Origin: SIG447 sp045577075
Lineage (GTDB): Bacteria > Bacillota > Clostridia > UMGS1883 > UMGS1540
NCBI GenBank assembly: GCA_045577075.1
Contig: JAZNHR010000028.1
Span: 1 to 27,673 of the forward strand
Length of the DNA: 27,673 nt
Direction of reading: 5' to 3'
Part shown: positions 7,426 to 15,490 of the stretch, piece by piece
Numbering within the stretch: position 1 is the stretch's first letter
Layout: each line of letters starts with the position of its first letter
Notes under the pieces: model-generated
Database searches by the model: none
Told to the model about the DNA's origin: nothing
The model's input: only the letters and a program-made list of their open reading frames with translations
Translations under genes and position numbers: made by a program

Positions 7426-9210
7426 ATGCAGATTACAAAGGACATTGTGTATGTAGGCGTCAATGATCACGAGGTGGATTTATTTGAAGGCCAATATGTG
7501 GTGCCTGGCGGCATGGCATATAATTCCTACGTGATTTTAGACGAGGAGATTGCCGTTATGGACACGGTGGACGCACGCTTTGGCCACGAGTGGCTGGATA
7601 ATCTTGCGGAAGCTTTGGACGGCAAATCGCCTGCTTATTTAATCGTACAGCACATGGAGCCGGACCACTCGGCACTCATTGCAAAGTTTATGGAAGTATA
7701 TCCCGAGGCTTTCGTGGTAGCAAGCAGTAAAGCCCTTACTATGATGCGCCAGTTTTTCGGCACGGATTTTGAAGGGCGGCACATCGTGGTTGGAGAAGGA
7801 GACAAGCTCCCCCTTGGAAGGCACACCTTGACGTTTGTTACTGCCCCCATGGTACACTGGCCCGAGGTTATCGTAACGTATGACGAAACGGATAAAGTCC
7901 TGTTTTCTGCCGATGGCTTTGGAAAGTTCGGTGCACTGGACGTTGAAGAAGACTGGGCGTGCGAAGCACGGCGGTACTACTTTGGGATTGTGGGCAAATA
8001 CGGCCAGCCGGTGCAGACCCTTCTCAAAAAGGCGGCGGGGCTTGATATTTCTATTATTTGTCCGCTCCACGGCCCGGTTTTAAAAGAAAATCTTGGCTAC
8101 TATCTGGGGCTTTACAACACATGGTCGTCCTACGAAGCAGAGGATGAGGGCGTGCTCATTGCGTATACCTCGATTTACGGCAATACAAAGCGTGCTGCCC
8201 TGCTTTTGGCGGAAAAAATGCGTACGATTGGTTGCCCGAAGGTAGCCGTGTGCGACCTTGCGCGAGACGATATGGCGGAAGCGGTAGAGGATGCGTTTCG
8301 CTACAGCACCCTCGTTCTTGCCACAACCACATATAATGCAGACATTTTCCCCTTCATGCGTACCTTTATTGATGCGCTCATAGAGAGAAACTACCAAAAC
8401 CGCACCGTTGCCTTTATCGAAAACGGTTCCTGGGCACCTATGGCGGCAAAGGTCATGGGCGGAATGCTTGCAAAGTGCAAAAACCTTACTTTTGCAGAAA
8501 ATACAGTCCGTATTCTTTCTGCCGTGGATAACGCGGCACAGGAGAGCATTGATGCCCTCGCAAACGAGCTGTGTGCCCCCTATGCAGCGCAAAACGGGGC
8601 AAAGCAAAACGATTGGACTGCCCTCTTTAAAATCGGCTACGGCCTTTATGTGGTAACGTCCCATGACGGCAAGCGAGATAACGGTGCGATTGTAAACAGC
8701 GTCAGTCAAGTCACCAGCACGCCAAACCGCGTTGCCGTAACAATCAATAAGGACAATTATTCCCACCACGTGATTGAAAAGACGGGGAAATTGAATCTTT
8801 GCTGTCTTTCTCAGGATGCACCCTTTAGCCTTTTTGAAACCTTCGGTTTCCAAAGCGGACGCAGTACCGATAAGTTTGCAAATACGGAAATTATCCGCAC
8901 CGAGAACGGCCTTGCCGTTTTGCCTGCGTACATGAATGCCTATATGTCCCTTTCTGTCGAGCAGTATGTGGACCTCGGGACCCACGGCATGTTTATTTGC
9001 AGCGTAACGGAGGCAAAAGTGGTTTCAAGTGCCGAAACTATGACGTATACGTATTATCATAATCACGTAAAGCCGAAGCCGAAAACGGAAGGAAAGAAAG
9101 GCTTCGTCTGCAAAATTTGCGGTTATGTGCATGAGGGAGATACACTCCCTGCGGATTTTGTCTGCCCCATCTGTAAACACGGGGCGCAGGATTTTGAGCC
9201 TATCAAATAA
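7426..9210 (+). CDS. Flavodiiron protein fused to flavin reductase and rubredoxin domains
   Basis: Cytoplasmic oxygen or nitric-oxide reductase of anaerobes, built from three units in 594 residues. Residues 1-245 are the metallo-beta-lactamase-like diiron domain with ligands H76, E78, D80, H81 (HMEPDH), H144 (HWPE), D163 (SADGFG) and H215 (CPLHGP). Residues 246-390 are a flavodoxin domain with the FMN loop TSIYGNTKRAA. Residues 395-545 form a flavin-reductase-like domain (FKIGYGLYVVTSHDGKRDNG, then NKDNYSHHVI). Residues 558-594 are a rubredoxin with C562, C565, C580 and C583. The start at 7426 follows GGGGAGGAG; an in-frame ATG at 7387 lies inside ftsK and is not used. Carrying its own electron-input and rubredoxin domains suggests it depends less on separate redox partners. 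It closes the uppP-ftsK operon ahead of the terminator at 9229-9252. Confidence 0.93.
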   Translation: MQITKDIVYVGVNDHEVDLFEGQYVVPGGMAYNSYVILDEEIAVMDTVDARFGHEWLDNLAEALDGKSPAYLIVQHMEPDHSALIAKFMEVYPEAFVVASSKALTMMRQFFGTDFEGRHIVVGEGDKLPLGRHTLTFVTAPMVHWPEVIVTYDETDKVLFSADGFGKFGALDVEEDWACEARRYYFGIVGKYGQPVQTLLKKAAGLDISIICPLHGPVLKENLGYYLGLYNTWSSYEAEDEGVLIAYTSIYGNTKRAALLLAEKMRTIGCPKVAVCDLARDDMAEAVEDAFRYSTLVLATTTYNADIFPFMRTFIDALIERNYQNRTVAFIENGSWAPMAAKVMGGMLAKCKNLTFAENTVRILSAVDNAAQESIDALANELCAPYAAQNGAKQNDWTALFKIGYGLYVVTSHDGKRDNGAIVNSVSQVTSTPNRVAVTINKDNYSHHVIEKTGKLNLCCLSQDAPFSLFETFGFQSGRSTDKFANTEIIRTENGLAVLPAYMNAYMSLSVEQYVDLGTHGMFICSVTEAKVVSSAETMTYTYYHNHVKPKPKTEGKKGFVCKICGYVHEGDTLPADFVCPICKHGAQDFEPIK

Positions 9211-9228
9211 AACGTAGTGCTACAAGAA

Positions 9229-9252
9229 AGGGAACCGCAATTGCGGTTCCCT
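9229..9252. terminator. Bidirectional terminator between the flavodiiron gene and the carboxypeptidase gene
   Basis: A perfect 24-base palindrome (half-site AGGGAACCGCAA) is followed by CTTTTC on the plus strand and TTTCTTGT on the minus strand. It lies between two convergent stop codons and can serve both genes. The T-tracts are moderate. Confidence 0.8.
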
Positions 9253-9259
9253 CTTTTCA

Positions 9260-10540
9260 CTATTGATACTTATTTCGTCTTCGCATTTCAGCCCTTTGTC
9301 TGCGTTCTCGTCTTACACGCATACGCTTTGTGCCCCGAAAGAAAAGTACAAACAAAACAAGGAACAAAATGGCGTAAAACCAAAAGGACGAAAAGATGGT
9401 TTTGAAAAATCGGACAAAACCGTTTTCCTTTGCAATATCTGCGTCGGCAACAAGGGCAGCTTCCCCGACCTTGACGTCACCGCACCAGTATTCCCGCCTG
9501 CCAAGGACAGTGCCTGCGGTGACAGGGGCTTTTAAATCCACCTTAATGTATTCCCGCATTTCTACCTCTTCCGCTTTTGCCCCTTCGGGTAAAACGGCAT
9601 TTACAGCGGTAGCCGTATGTACGCCGGCAACATCTGTGTCTTTGGCGTTTTGGATGGGAATCGGCTTTGCAAACGCGCCTGCTTTACAAAGCTCTACAGG
9701 CTCGTAATTTTCTACGCCGTGGGAAAGCAGGGTGCGGCTGTCCACAAAGGACATGGCCTGCCCGTCAATATTTTCCGCACCGAGTACGACGGCAATATAC
9801 GTTTTTCCGTTTGCTTCGGCGGCAGATACAAGACAGCTTTTCGCATTATCCGTGTACCCCGTTTTAATGCCGATGGCATTTTTGTAATAGTAGGGGCTGT
9901 TCGGATTTAAAAGATGGTTTGTGGAATTAAAATATCGGGTTTCGTCAAATTTATTCGAGGGGGCAAGGCTGTAGGAGCGCATGGCGACGATTTCGCGAAA
10001 TGCCGGAATTGTCATGGCATGCCTTGCCAAAATCGCTAAATCATAGGCGGTTGTGTAATGGCTTTCGTTATGTAGCCCGTGGGTATTGACAAAATGGGTG
10101 TTTTTGGCACCAAGCTCGGAAGCTCGCTTGTTCATCATATCCACAAAGGCGGAAACATCTCCTGCGATATGCTCGGCAATGACGTTTGCGGAATCGTTGG
10201 CGGAGCAAATTAAAAGGGTGTAAACAAGGTCTTTAAAGGAAATATGTTCTCCTTCGTAAAGCCCTGCCTTGCTCGAGTCAAAGCTTATGGTGTTTACTGC
10301 GTTGTGACTGACCGTAACCACGTCATCAAAATTTCCGTTTTCAAGTGCCAATATTGCCGTCATCACCTTCGTGGTGCTGGCAGGGTACATGCGTGTGTGC
10401 GCGTTTTTTTCGTACAGGACAAGACCGGAATCCGCGCTAATTAAAACGGCACAGGGTGCGGAAACAGCGGGTGCGGCATAGGCTGTGGGGACAAAGACCA
10501 GAAGCAAAAGTAGGCACAGAGCCGAAAGCTTTCGTTTCAA
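9260..10540 (-). CDS. dacF: D-alanyl-D-alanine carboxypeptidase, DacF type (penicillin-binding protein)
   Basis: Low-molecular-weight penicillin-binding protein (peptidase S11) that removes the terminal D-alanine of peptidoglycan stem peptides. The start is set to TTG 10540-10538: AGGAGG lies six to seven bases upstream, while the TTG two codons earlier would sit one base from it. The 426-residue product opens with a signal peptide (MKRKLSALCLLLLLVFVP, cleavage near AYA). Active-site motifs are S55-T-T-K58, S113-A-N115 and K226-T-G228. A beta-rich C-terminal domain follows, and a transmembrane segment (FYAILFLVLFVLFF) near residue 395 is followed by a very basic tail. The tail anchor is characteristic of DacF/DacB-like enzymes rather than the amphipathic helix of DacA. 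It is divergent from a two-component system whose third gene encodes a GerMN lipoprotein, suggesting a shared envelope role. The dacF symbol is by similarity of architecture. Confidence 0.92.
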   Translation of the reverse strand: MKRKLSALCLLLLLVFVPTAYAAPAVSAPCAVLISADSGLVLYEKNAHTRMYPASTTKVMTAILALENGNFDDVVTVSHNAVNTISFDSSKAGLYEGEHISFKDLVYTLLICSANDSANVIAEHIAGDVSAFVDMMNKRASELGAKNTHFVNTHGLHNESHYTTAYDLAILARHAMTIPAFREIVAMRSYSLAPSNKFDETRYFNSTNHLLNPNSPYYYKNAIGIKTGYTDNAKSCLVSAAEANGKTYIAVVLGAENIDGQAMSFVDSRTLLSHGVENYEPVELCKAGAFAKPIPIQNAKDTDVAGVHTATAVNAVLPEGAKAEEVEMREYIKVDLKAPVTAGTVLGRREYWCGDVKVGEAALVADADIAKENGFVRFFKTIFSSFWFYAILFLVLFVLFFRGTKRMRVRRERRQRAEMRRRNKYQ

Positions 10541-10586
10541 AATCAAACCTCCTTTTTATAAAAAGAAAAAATATTTCATTTTATGA

Positions 10587-10615
10587 TTGAAAAATCATGG
10601 ATATTGTTATATAAT
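10587..10615 (+). promoter_or_regulatory. Consensus sigma-A promoter of the two-component operon
   Basis: TTGAAA (10587-10592) and a perfect TATAAT (10610-10615) are separated by exactly 17 bases. Transcription would begin near 10622, about 70 bases before the GTG start of the response regulator. It lies in the gap shared with the divergent carboxypeptidase gene, for which I could not find an equally clear promoter. Confidence 0.85.
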
Positions 10616-10691
10616 ATACCAAATGGCGTCTAAAAGCAAGGGTTTTTGCAAAAAAAGACGAAAATCAGGCGTGGGAAGGAGCGAATCGGCA

Positions 10692-11372
10692 GTGAAAATT
10701 TTAATTGTGGACGACGAAAAACTGCTGGTAAAAGGCATCAAGTTTAATTTTGAGCAAGAGGGTTTTCAGGTGGAAACGGCATATGATGGCGAAGAAGCCT
10801 TAAAGCTCGCAAGAGATAAGAGTATAAATCTTATTATTCTCGACCTTATGCTCCCGAAGGTAGACGGGCTCACTGTCTGCCAGCAAATCCGTGAATTTTC
10901 CCGTGTGCCCATTATTATGCTGACGGCAAAGACGGAGGATATGGATAAAATCATGGGTCTTGAATACGGCGCCGATGACTATATGACAAAGCCCTTTAAT
11001 ATTTTAGAGCTAAAGGCGCGCGTGAAAGCAATTCTTCGCCGCAGTGCCTCGGGCGCGGCAGAAAGCCGCACCGCTAAATACGATGGTGACGTTGCCCTCG
11101 ACTATAATCTTCGCAAGGTACGCATCGGCGAGAAATGGATCGAGCTGACGGCAAAGGAATTTGACCTTGTGGAGCTTCTTGTCACAAATGCCGGCAAGGT
11201 GTACTCGAGAGAACAGCTTCTGGACATTGTTTGGGGCTATGATTATCCCGGCGATATCCGCACAGTGGATGTACACGTCCGTCGGCTTCGTGAAAAAATT
11301 GAGCCAAGCCCTGCGGACCCGAAATATATTATTACCAAATGGGGGGTAGGCTACTATTTTAGAGAAAGTTAA
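10692..11372 (+). CDS. OmpR/PhoB-family response regulator
   Basis: DNA-binding response regulator of a two-component system. The 226-residue product has a receiver domain (1-115) with acidic pocket D7/D8, phosphoacceptor D51 (LIILDLMLPKVDG), T78 and K100 (YMTKPF). It is followed by a winged-helix output domain (ELTAKEFDLVELLVTNAGKV through VDVHVRRLREKIEP to GVGYYF). The GTG start at 10692 gives the canonical MKILIVDDEK; upstream codons in the same frame cover the promoter and leader and are not coding. GGAAGGAG lies about ten bases upstream. The regulator resembles WalR/PhoP-like members but lacks the walHI neighbours of Bacilli. It is followed after seven bases by its kinase. The regulon is unknown; the divergent carboxypeptidase gene is the nearest candidate target. 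Confidence 0.95.
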   Translation: MKILIVDDEKLLVKGIKFNFEQEGFQVETAYDGEEALKLARDKSINLIILDLMLPKVDGLTVCQQIREFSRVPIIMLTAKTEDMDKIMGLEYGADDYMTKPFNILELKARVKAILRRSASGAAESRTAKYDGDVALDYNLRKVRIGEKWIELTAKEFDLVELLVTNAGKVYSREQLLDIVWGYDYPGDIRTVDVHVRRLREKIEPSPADPKYIITKWGVGYYFRES

Positions 11373-11379
11373 ACTGTTT

Positions 11380-12783
11380 TTGCGTTCTCTGCGCCTGCGC
11401 CTCGTGGCGACCTATTTTATCGTCATATCCGTAGCACTGGTGCTGCTTATGGTTTGTGTTTTGCAGCTTATACAGGGATACACATTGGAGCAACGGAAAA
11501 AGGAAATACTCAGGGATGCAAACGTTCTGGCGAGCTTTACTGCCGGCCTTGTAACCGGCGAAGGCGAAGCGGCCGTCTTTTTCCCGGATGTGTATATTGA
11601 AGCGGATGGGAAACGGGTCATCCTCCTCGACAGGGACGGCAAGGTGACGCTGGACACCGGGGACGCTGCCCAAAACGGCAAGATTATGGCGGCACCTTTT
11701 ATTTTAGAAGCTCTTACGGGTGAAAACAAGGTCATGGAAACCGAGACGGGTGACCGCCACTATATCCAGGCGGCGGTGCCGGTGCATGATGGGCACGCTA
11801 CAGTGGGTGCGCTGGTTTTAAAGGCAGACGCCGAGGATTTATATGACTATTTTGACCATATTCGTTTCCGCCTCATCGTGATAAGTGTTTGCGGCAGTCT
11901 TCTGATTGGGCTTTTCGGCGTTTTTATTTCCGCCCTTTTTACAAAGCCTATTTCCAAGGTAACAGGGCAGATTAAAGAAATGAGCGAAACGGACACGCGA
12001 AGGCTCGTCCATGTGCGCGGCGGCAACGAAATTACAGAGCTTGTTTCCGCCTTTAATCTCATGGTGGAACGTATTAACGATATTGATGCAAGACGACAGG
12101 AATTTGTTTCCAATGCGTCCCATGAACTGAAAACCCCCTTAAGCTCCATCAAGCTGATTTGCGATTCTCTTCTCCAAAACCCGGAAACAGACAGGGAAAC
12201 CGTCAACGAGTTTTTAGGCGATATGAACGAGCAGGTGGACAGGCTTACCCGTATTGTCAATAGGCTCCTGAGCCTTACCAAGCTGGACACTTCTGTGGAG
12301 GAATCCGAGGTATTTACTTTTTCCACGGTGAATGTGCAGCTTCTGGTGCAAAATGTTGTCAAAGCCTTGTTACCCCTTGCCCAAAGTAAGAATATTATGG
12401 TAGAGACCCATTTGACGGAATCCGTATTTCTTCGTGTGGATGCGGACAAAATCTGGGAAGCGGTTTACAATATTTTAGATAACAGCATTAAATACACCCC
12501 CGAGGACGGCAGGGTATATGTAGAGCTGTATCGGGACGAAAAAAATGTGCTGATTACCATTTCCGACAGCGGCATCGGCATGGCAGAGTCGGAATTCAAC
12601 AAAATTTTTGACCGGTTTTACCGCGTAGATAAAGCCCGTGCAAGAGAAACAGGCGGCACAGGGCTTGGCCTTTCCATAGCCCTCGGCGCGGTAGAGCTCC
12701 ACGGCGGCTATATAGAAGTGGAAAGCCGGGAGGAGGAAGGCAGTCTTTTCCGCATTGTCCTTCCCGTGACAACGGATTTATAA
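11380..12783 (+). CDS. HAMP-domain sensor histidine kinase
   Basis: Membrane sensor kinase partner of the preceding regulator, 467 residues if translation starts at TTG 11380. Transmembrane helices are at about 9-30 and 163-187, enclosing an extracytoplasmic sensor region of roughly 130 residues (ILLDRDGKVTLDTGD suggests a PAS/CACHE-like fold). A HAMP linker (188-240) leads to the dimerisation domain with H248 (SNASHELKTPLSSIK) and a catalytic ATPase domain with N-box NILDNSIKYTPEDG, G1 DSGIG (396-400) and G2 GTGLGLS (426-432). The frame is open back to 11350, without an ATG or GTG; the only near-canonical start is TTG 11380, with a poor GAGAAAG site, so the exact start is uncertain and translation may be coupled to the regulator's stop. 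The signal is unknown. Confidence 0.94.
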   Translation: MRSLRLRLVATYFIVISVALVLLMVCVLQLIQGYTLEQRKKEILRDANVLASFTAGLVTGEGEAAVFFPDVYIEADGKRVILLDRDGKVTLDTGDAAQNGKIMAAPFILEALTGENKVMETETGDRHYIQAAVPVHDGHATVGALVLKADAEDLYDYFDHIRFRLIVISVCGSLLIGLFGVFISALFTKPISKVTGQIKEMSETDTRRLVHVRGGNEITELVSAFNLMVERINDIDARRQEFVSNASHELKTPLSSIKLICDSLLQNPETDRETVNEFLGDMNEQVDRLTRIVNRLLSLTKLDTSVEESEVFTFSTVNVQLLVQNVVKALLPLAQSKNIMVETHLTESVFLRVDADKIWEAVYNILDNSIKYTPEDGRVYVELYRDEKNVLITISDSGIGMAESEFNKIFDRFYRVDKARARETGGTGLGLSIALGAVELHGGYIEVESREEEGSLFRIVLPVTTDL

Positions 12784-12799
12784 AGAGAGGAGAGACGGC

Positions 12800-13690
12800 G
12801 TGAAAAAAATATGGACGATACTTTTGGCGCTCTGTATTTTGGCAGGCTGTAGCCCCAAAAACACCGCGAACGTCAGCCTCTACTTTGTTTCCGCTGACGG
12901 GCAGGAAATCAAAAGCGAAACACGCGCCGTTTCTGTGGATGGCTCCCGTTTGGAGGAAGCGGTCAAAGCCCTTTTGGAAGGGCCCGAGGGGGCAGGGCTT
13001 CAGCGCGTGATTCCCGAGGGCACAACCCTCAAAAGCGTAAAGATGATGGGAACGGTGGCAGAAATTGATTTGTCTGCCCCCTTTGATACAGGGGATATGC
13101 ACACGCGCCTGCTGGGCAGATACACGGTCATTTATACCGCCTGCGCCGTAGAGGACGTGCAAAAGGTGAAGCTTCTCACAGACGGCAAGCCCCTTACAAG
13201 TCTTAAAGACGGCGAGCCCTTGGGAGCGCTGGGCACGGCGGATATTGCCGCGGCAATGCCCCAAAGCGGCGCACAGGTGCTTTTGAATTTATATTTTCCT
13301 GATAAAAGCGGCAAGTATTTAATGCCCGATTCCAGAAAGGTGACCTTAGAGGACGGGCAAACGCCGGAAGGTGCAATCGTAACGGAAATTCTGCGAGGGC
13401 CGACGGCAACGCACCTTGCCCCTGCCGTATCAGAGGATACGCAAGTCCTTTCGGTAGAGACAAAAAGTGGCGTTTGTTTTGTAAACATGGACGCATCTTT
13501 TGTAAAGAAAAATACAGGCGATGCACAAAAGGAGAAAATGGCGGTATACGCCATTGTCAATTCCCTCTGCACGCTCCCCCATGTAAAAGAAGTCCGCTTT
13601 TTAGTAGACGGCATGACGGTGAAAAGCTTTGGCAGACTTGCCTTAGGGGCGAATTTAACGGAAAACCAAACCCTGTACCCTGCCCTGTAA
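12800..13690 (+). CDS. Lipoprotein with two GerMN domains
   Basis: A 296-residue exported lipoprotein: MKKIWTILLALCILAGC with lipobox L14-A-G-C17, then two GerMN (sporulation/germination, GerM-like) domains. The first contains ALLEGPEGAGLQRVIPEGT and VAEIDLSAPF; the second repeats the plan with EILRGPTATHLAPAVSEDT and VCFVNMDASF. GerM-type proteins act at the envelope during sporulation and have structural kinship to ring-forming domains of the SpoIIIAG/EscJ type, but many vegetative lipoproteins beside two-component systems carry the same domain. The GTG start at 12800 follows AGAGAGGAGAG at good spacing. Its place 16 bases after the kinase gene suggests it modulates or serves the signalling system at the outer face of the membrane; that role is inference. 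Confidence 0.88.
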   Translation: MKKIWTILLALCILAGCSPKNTANVSLYFVSADGQEIKSETRAVSVDGSRLEEAVKALLEGPEGAGLQRVIPEGTTLKSVKMMGTVAEIDLSAPFDTGDMHTRLLGRYTVIYTACAVEDVQKVKLLTDGKPLTSLKDGEPLGALGTADIAAAMPQSGAQVLLNLYFPDKSGKYLMPDSRKVTLEDGQTPEGAIVTEILRGPTATHLAPAVSEDTQVLSVETKSGVCFVNMDASFVKKNTGDAQKEKMAVYAIVNSLCTLPHVKEVRFLVDGMTVKSFGRLALGANLTENQTLYPAL

Positions 13691-13721
13691 AAGCAAATAG
13701 TAAGATAAAGGAGAGAAAACC

Positions 13722-15065
13722 ATGCAAAAGACTTTTGAAGAATTATGCGGCGCGGCGAAAGCGGCGTATTCCATAGAAGGAGAACTGTACCAGCGTTATA
13801 ACGTAAAGCGCGGTCTTCGTAACGCGGATAATACAGGTGTTTTGGTAGGCCTTACCAACATCGGGAATGCCCATGGCTATATTGTAAACGAAGGGGATAA
13901 GATTCCCGATAGAGGTATTCTTCGCTACCGCGGTGTGGACATATTTGACATCGTTCGTGCCTGCAGAGAAGAGGACCGCAAAGGCTTTGAGGAAATTGTT
14001 TACCTGCTTTTATTCGGCACATTGCCGTCTAAAAAGGCACTTGACGATTTTACCGCCCTTTTGGGTAGCCTTCGCACGTTGCCCGAAGGCTTTACGGAGG
14101 ATATGATTTTAAAGGCACCCAGTAAGGATATTATGAACAAGCTGGCGCGTGCCGTTTTGGCAAGCTATTCCTATGACCCGAATCCCGATGATATTTCCAT
14201 CGAAAATATGCTTCGCCAGTCCATAGAACTGATTGCCCGTATTCCCACCATGGTCACCTACGGCTACTATGCCAAGGCACATTACTATGATAATAAGAGC
14301 CTGATTATTCATGCACCGGACCCTGCCCTTTCCACGGCGGAAAACTTCCTGCGCATGATTCGTCCGGACAATGCGTATACAAAGCTTGAGGCAGATACCT
14401 TAGATGAGTGCCTCATTATCCACGCCGAGCACGGTGGCGGTAATAACTCTACGTTTACCACCCACGTGGTTTCCTCTACGGGGACGGACACGTATTCTGC
14501 AATTGCTTCTGCCGTCGGCTCCTTAAAGGGTCCCCTCCATGGCGGTGCGAACATTAAAGTGCGCGAGATGATTGACGATTTTAAAAAGCACGTCAAGGAT
14601 ATTACAAGCGAGCAGGAAGTCGGCGCATACATTGAAAAGATTTTACAAAAGAAAGCCTTTGACGGCGCAGGTCTTATTTACGGCATGGGTCACGCCATTT
14701 ATACTTTAAGCGACCCCCGTGCCGTAATTCTCAAGGAAAAGGCAAGAGAGCTTGCAAAAGAAAAGGGCAGAGAAAATGAATTTAGACTCTATGAGCTTAT
14801 CGAAACGCTGACGCCTACCATGTTTGCCAAGGTCAAGGGCGTGGAGAAAGAAATGTGTGCAAACGTTGACCTTTACTCCGGCTTTGTGTACAGCATGCTG
14901 GGTATTCCCCACGAGCTGTATACCCCGATTTTTGCCATTTCCCGTGCGCCGGGCTGGTGCGCACACCGTATGGAAGAAGTCATTACCGGCGGTAAGATTA
15001 TCCGTCCGGCATATAAAAATGTAGTCGGCAAGGCACAGTATACTTCCCTTTCCGACCGCAAATAA
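13722..15065 (+). CDS. gltA: Citrate synthase
   Basis: Condenses acetyl-CoA with oxaloacetate to give citrate, the entry to the oxidative branch used to make 2-oxoglutarate and glutamate. The 447-residue product matches the longer citrate-synthase type common in Clostridia. Active-site elements are intact: HAEHGGGNNST around H237, LHGGAN with H273, GMGHAIY with H324 and NVDLYSG with D383. The closing segment ISRAPGWCAHRMEE carries the conserved arginines. The start at 13722 has AAGGAGAG upstream and lies 31 bases after the GerMN gene, with no terminator between, so it may be read from the same transcript. No aconitase or isocitrate dehydrogenase gene is adjacent. A 2-methylcitrate synthase activity cannot be excluded from sequence, but no methylcitrate-pathway genes are present. 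Confidence 0.94.
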   Translation: MQKTFEELCGAAKAAYSIEGELYQRYNVKRGLRNADNTGVLVGLTNIGNAHGYIVNEGDKIPDRGILRYRGVDIFDIVRACREEDRKGFEEIVYLLLFGTLPSKKALDDFTALLGSLRTLPEGFTEDMILKAPSKDIMNKLARAVLASYSYDPNPDDISIENMLRQSIELIARIPTMVTYGYYAKAHYYDNKSLIIHAPDPALSTAENFLRMIRPDNAYTKLEADTLDECLIIHAEHGGGNNSTFTTHVVSSTGTDTYSAIASAVGSLKGPLHGGANIKVREMIDDFKKHVKDITSEQEVGAYIEKILQKKAFDGAGLIYGMGHAIYTLSDPRAVILKEKARELAKEKGRENEFRLYELIETLTPTMFAKVKGVEKEMCANVDLYSGFVYSMLGIPHELYTPIFAISRAPGWCAHRMEEVITGGKIIRPAYKNVVGKAQYTSLSDRK

Positions 15066-15081
15066 AAAGGAGGCAAGACAC

Positions 15082-15444
15082 ATGGCAATGGATTTTTTGG
15101 ACGTTGTAAAAGAAAAACTCACCACCGCCACACGGACGGCGGCGAAGAAATCGAGCGAAATCGTGGAAATTACGAAGCTGAAGGCATCCATTTCCGATGA
15201 GCTTTCCACCGTCAACAAAACCCTGCGCAGCATGGGCCAGGCGCTGTATGAAGCCTATAAGACAGGGGAAGAGACGGACTTTTCTCTCGAAGAAACCTGT
15301 GCAGAGCTTGACGAAGCGTATGCGCGGATTGAGGAATTGCAGGCAAGAGTGGCAGAACTCAAAAACACAAAGATATGCCCCACCTGCAAGAAGGAAATGG
15401 AACGGGATGCGATATTCTGTTCGGTGTGCGGCGAAAGATTCTAA
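15082..15444 (+). CDS. Small coiled-coil zinc-ribbon protein
   Basis: A 120-residue soluble protein of unknown function. Residues 1-95 are charged and predicted helical, probably coiled coil (LDEAYARIEELQARVAEL). The C-terminus is a zinc ribbon with C99xxC102 and C113xxC116 (CPTCKKEMERDAIFCSVCG). Proteins of this plan are common in Clostridia and often annotated only as zinc-ribbon domain proteins. The start at 15082 has AGGAGG eight bases upstream and lies 16 bases after citrate synthase, so the two are probably co-transcribed. It ends just before the terminator at 15453-15490. No signal peptide or membrane segment is seen. Confidence 0.85.
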   Translation: MAMDFLDVVKEKLTTATRTAAKKSSEIVEITKLKASISDELSTVNKTLRSMGQALYEAYKTGEETDFSLEETCAELDEAYARIEELQARVAELKNTKICPTCKKEMERDAIFCSVCGERF

Positions 15445-15452
15445 CAGATGCA

Positions 15453-15490
15453 AAAAAACGGCAGAAACCATAACGTTTCTGCCGTTTTTT
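15453..15490. terminator. Bidirectional terminator between the zinc-ribbon and chromate-transporter genes
   Basis: Two 16-base arms (AAAAAACGGCAGAAAC and its exact complement) enclose a six-base loop. The arms end in A and T runs, so a T-tract follows the hairpin on either strand. It lies between convergent stop codons at 15444 and 15489 and even overlaps the second. Confidence 0.92.

Noticed and set aside
8080..8985. 301-codon open frame on the minus strand inside the flavodiiron gene
   Set aside because: No recognisable motif, no ribosome binding site, fully antisense to a gene with all its catalytic residues intact.
10541..10640. Promoter for the divergent carboxypeptidase gene
   Set aside because: Several AT-rich -10-like strings exist, but none has an acceptable sigma-A, sigma-F or sigma-G partner element.
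12596..13264. 222-codon open frame antisense to the kinase and GerMN genes
   Set aside because: Spans two real genes on the opposite strand and shows no domain or start signal.
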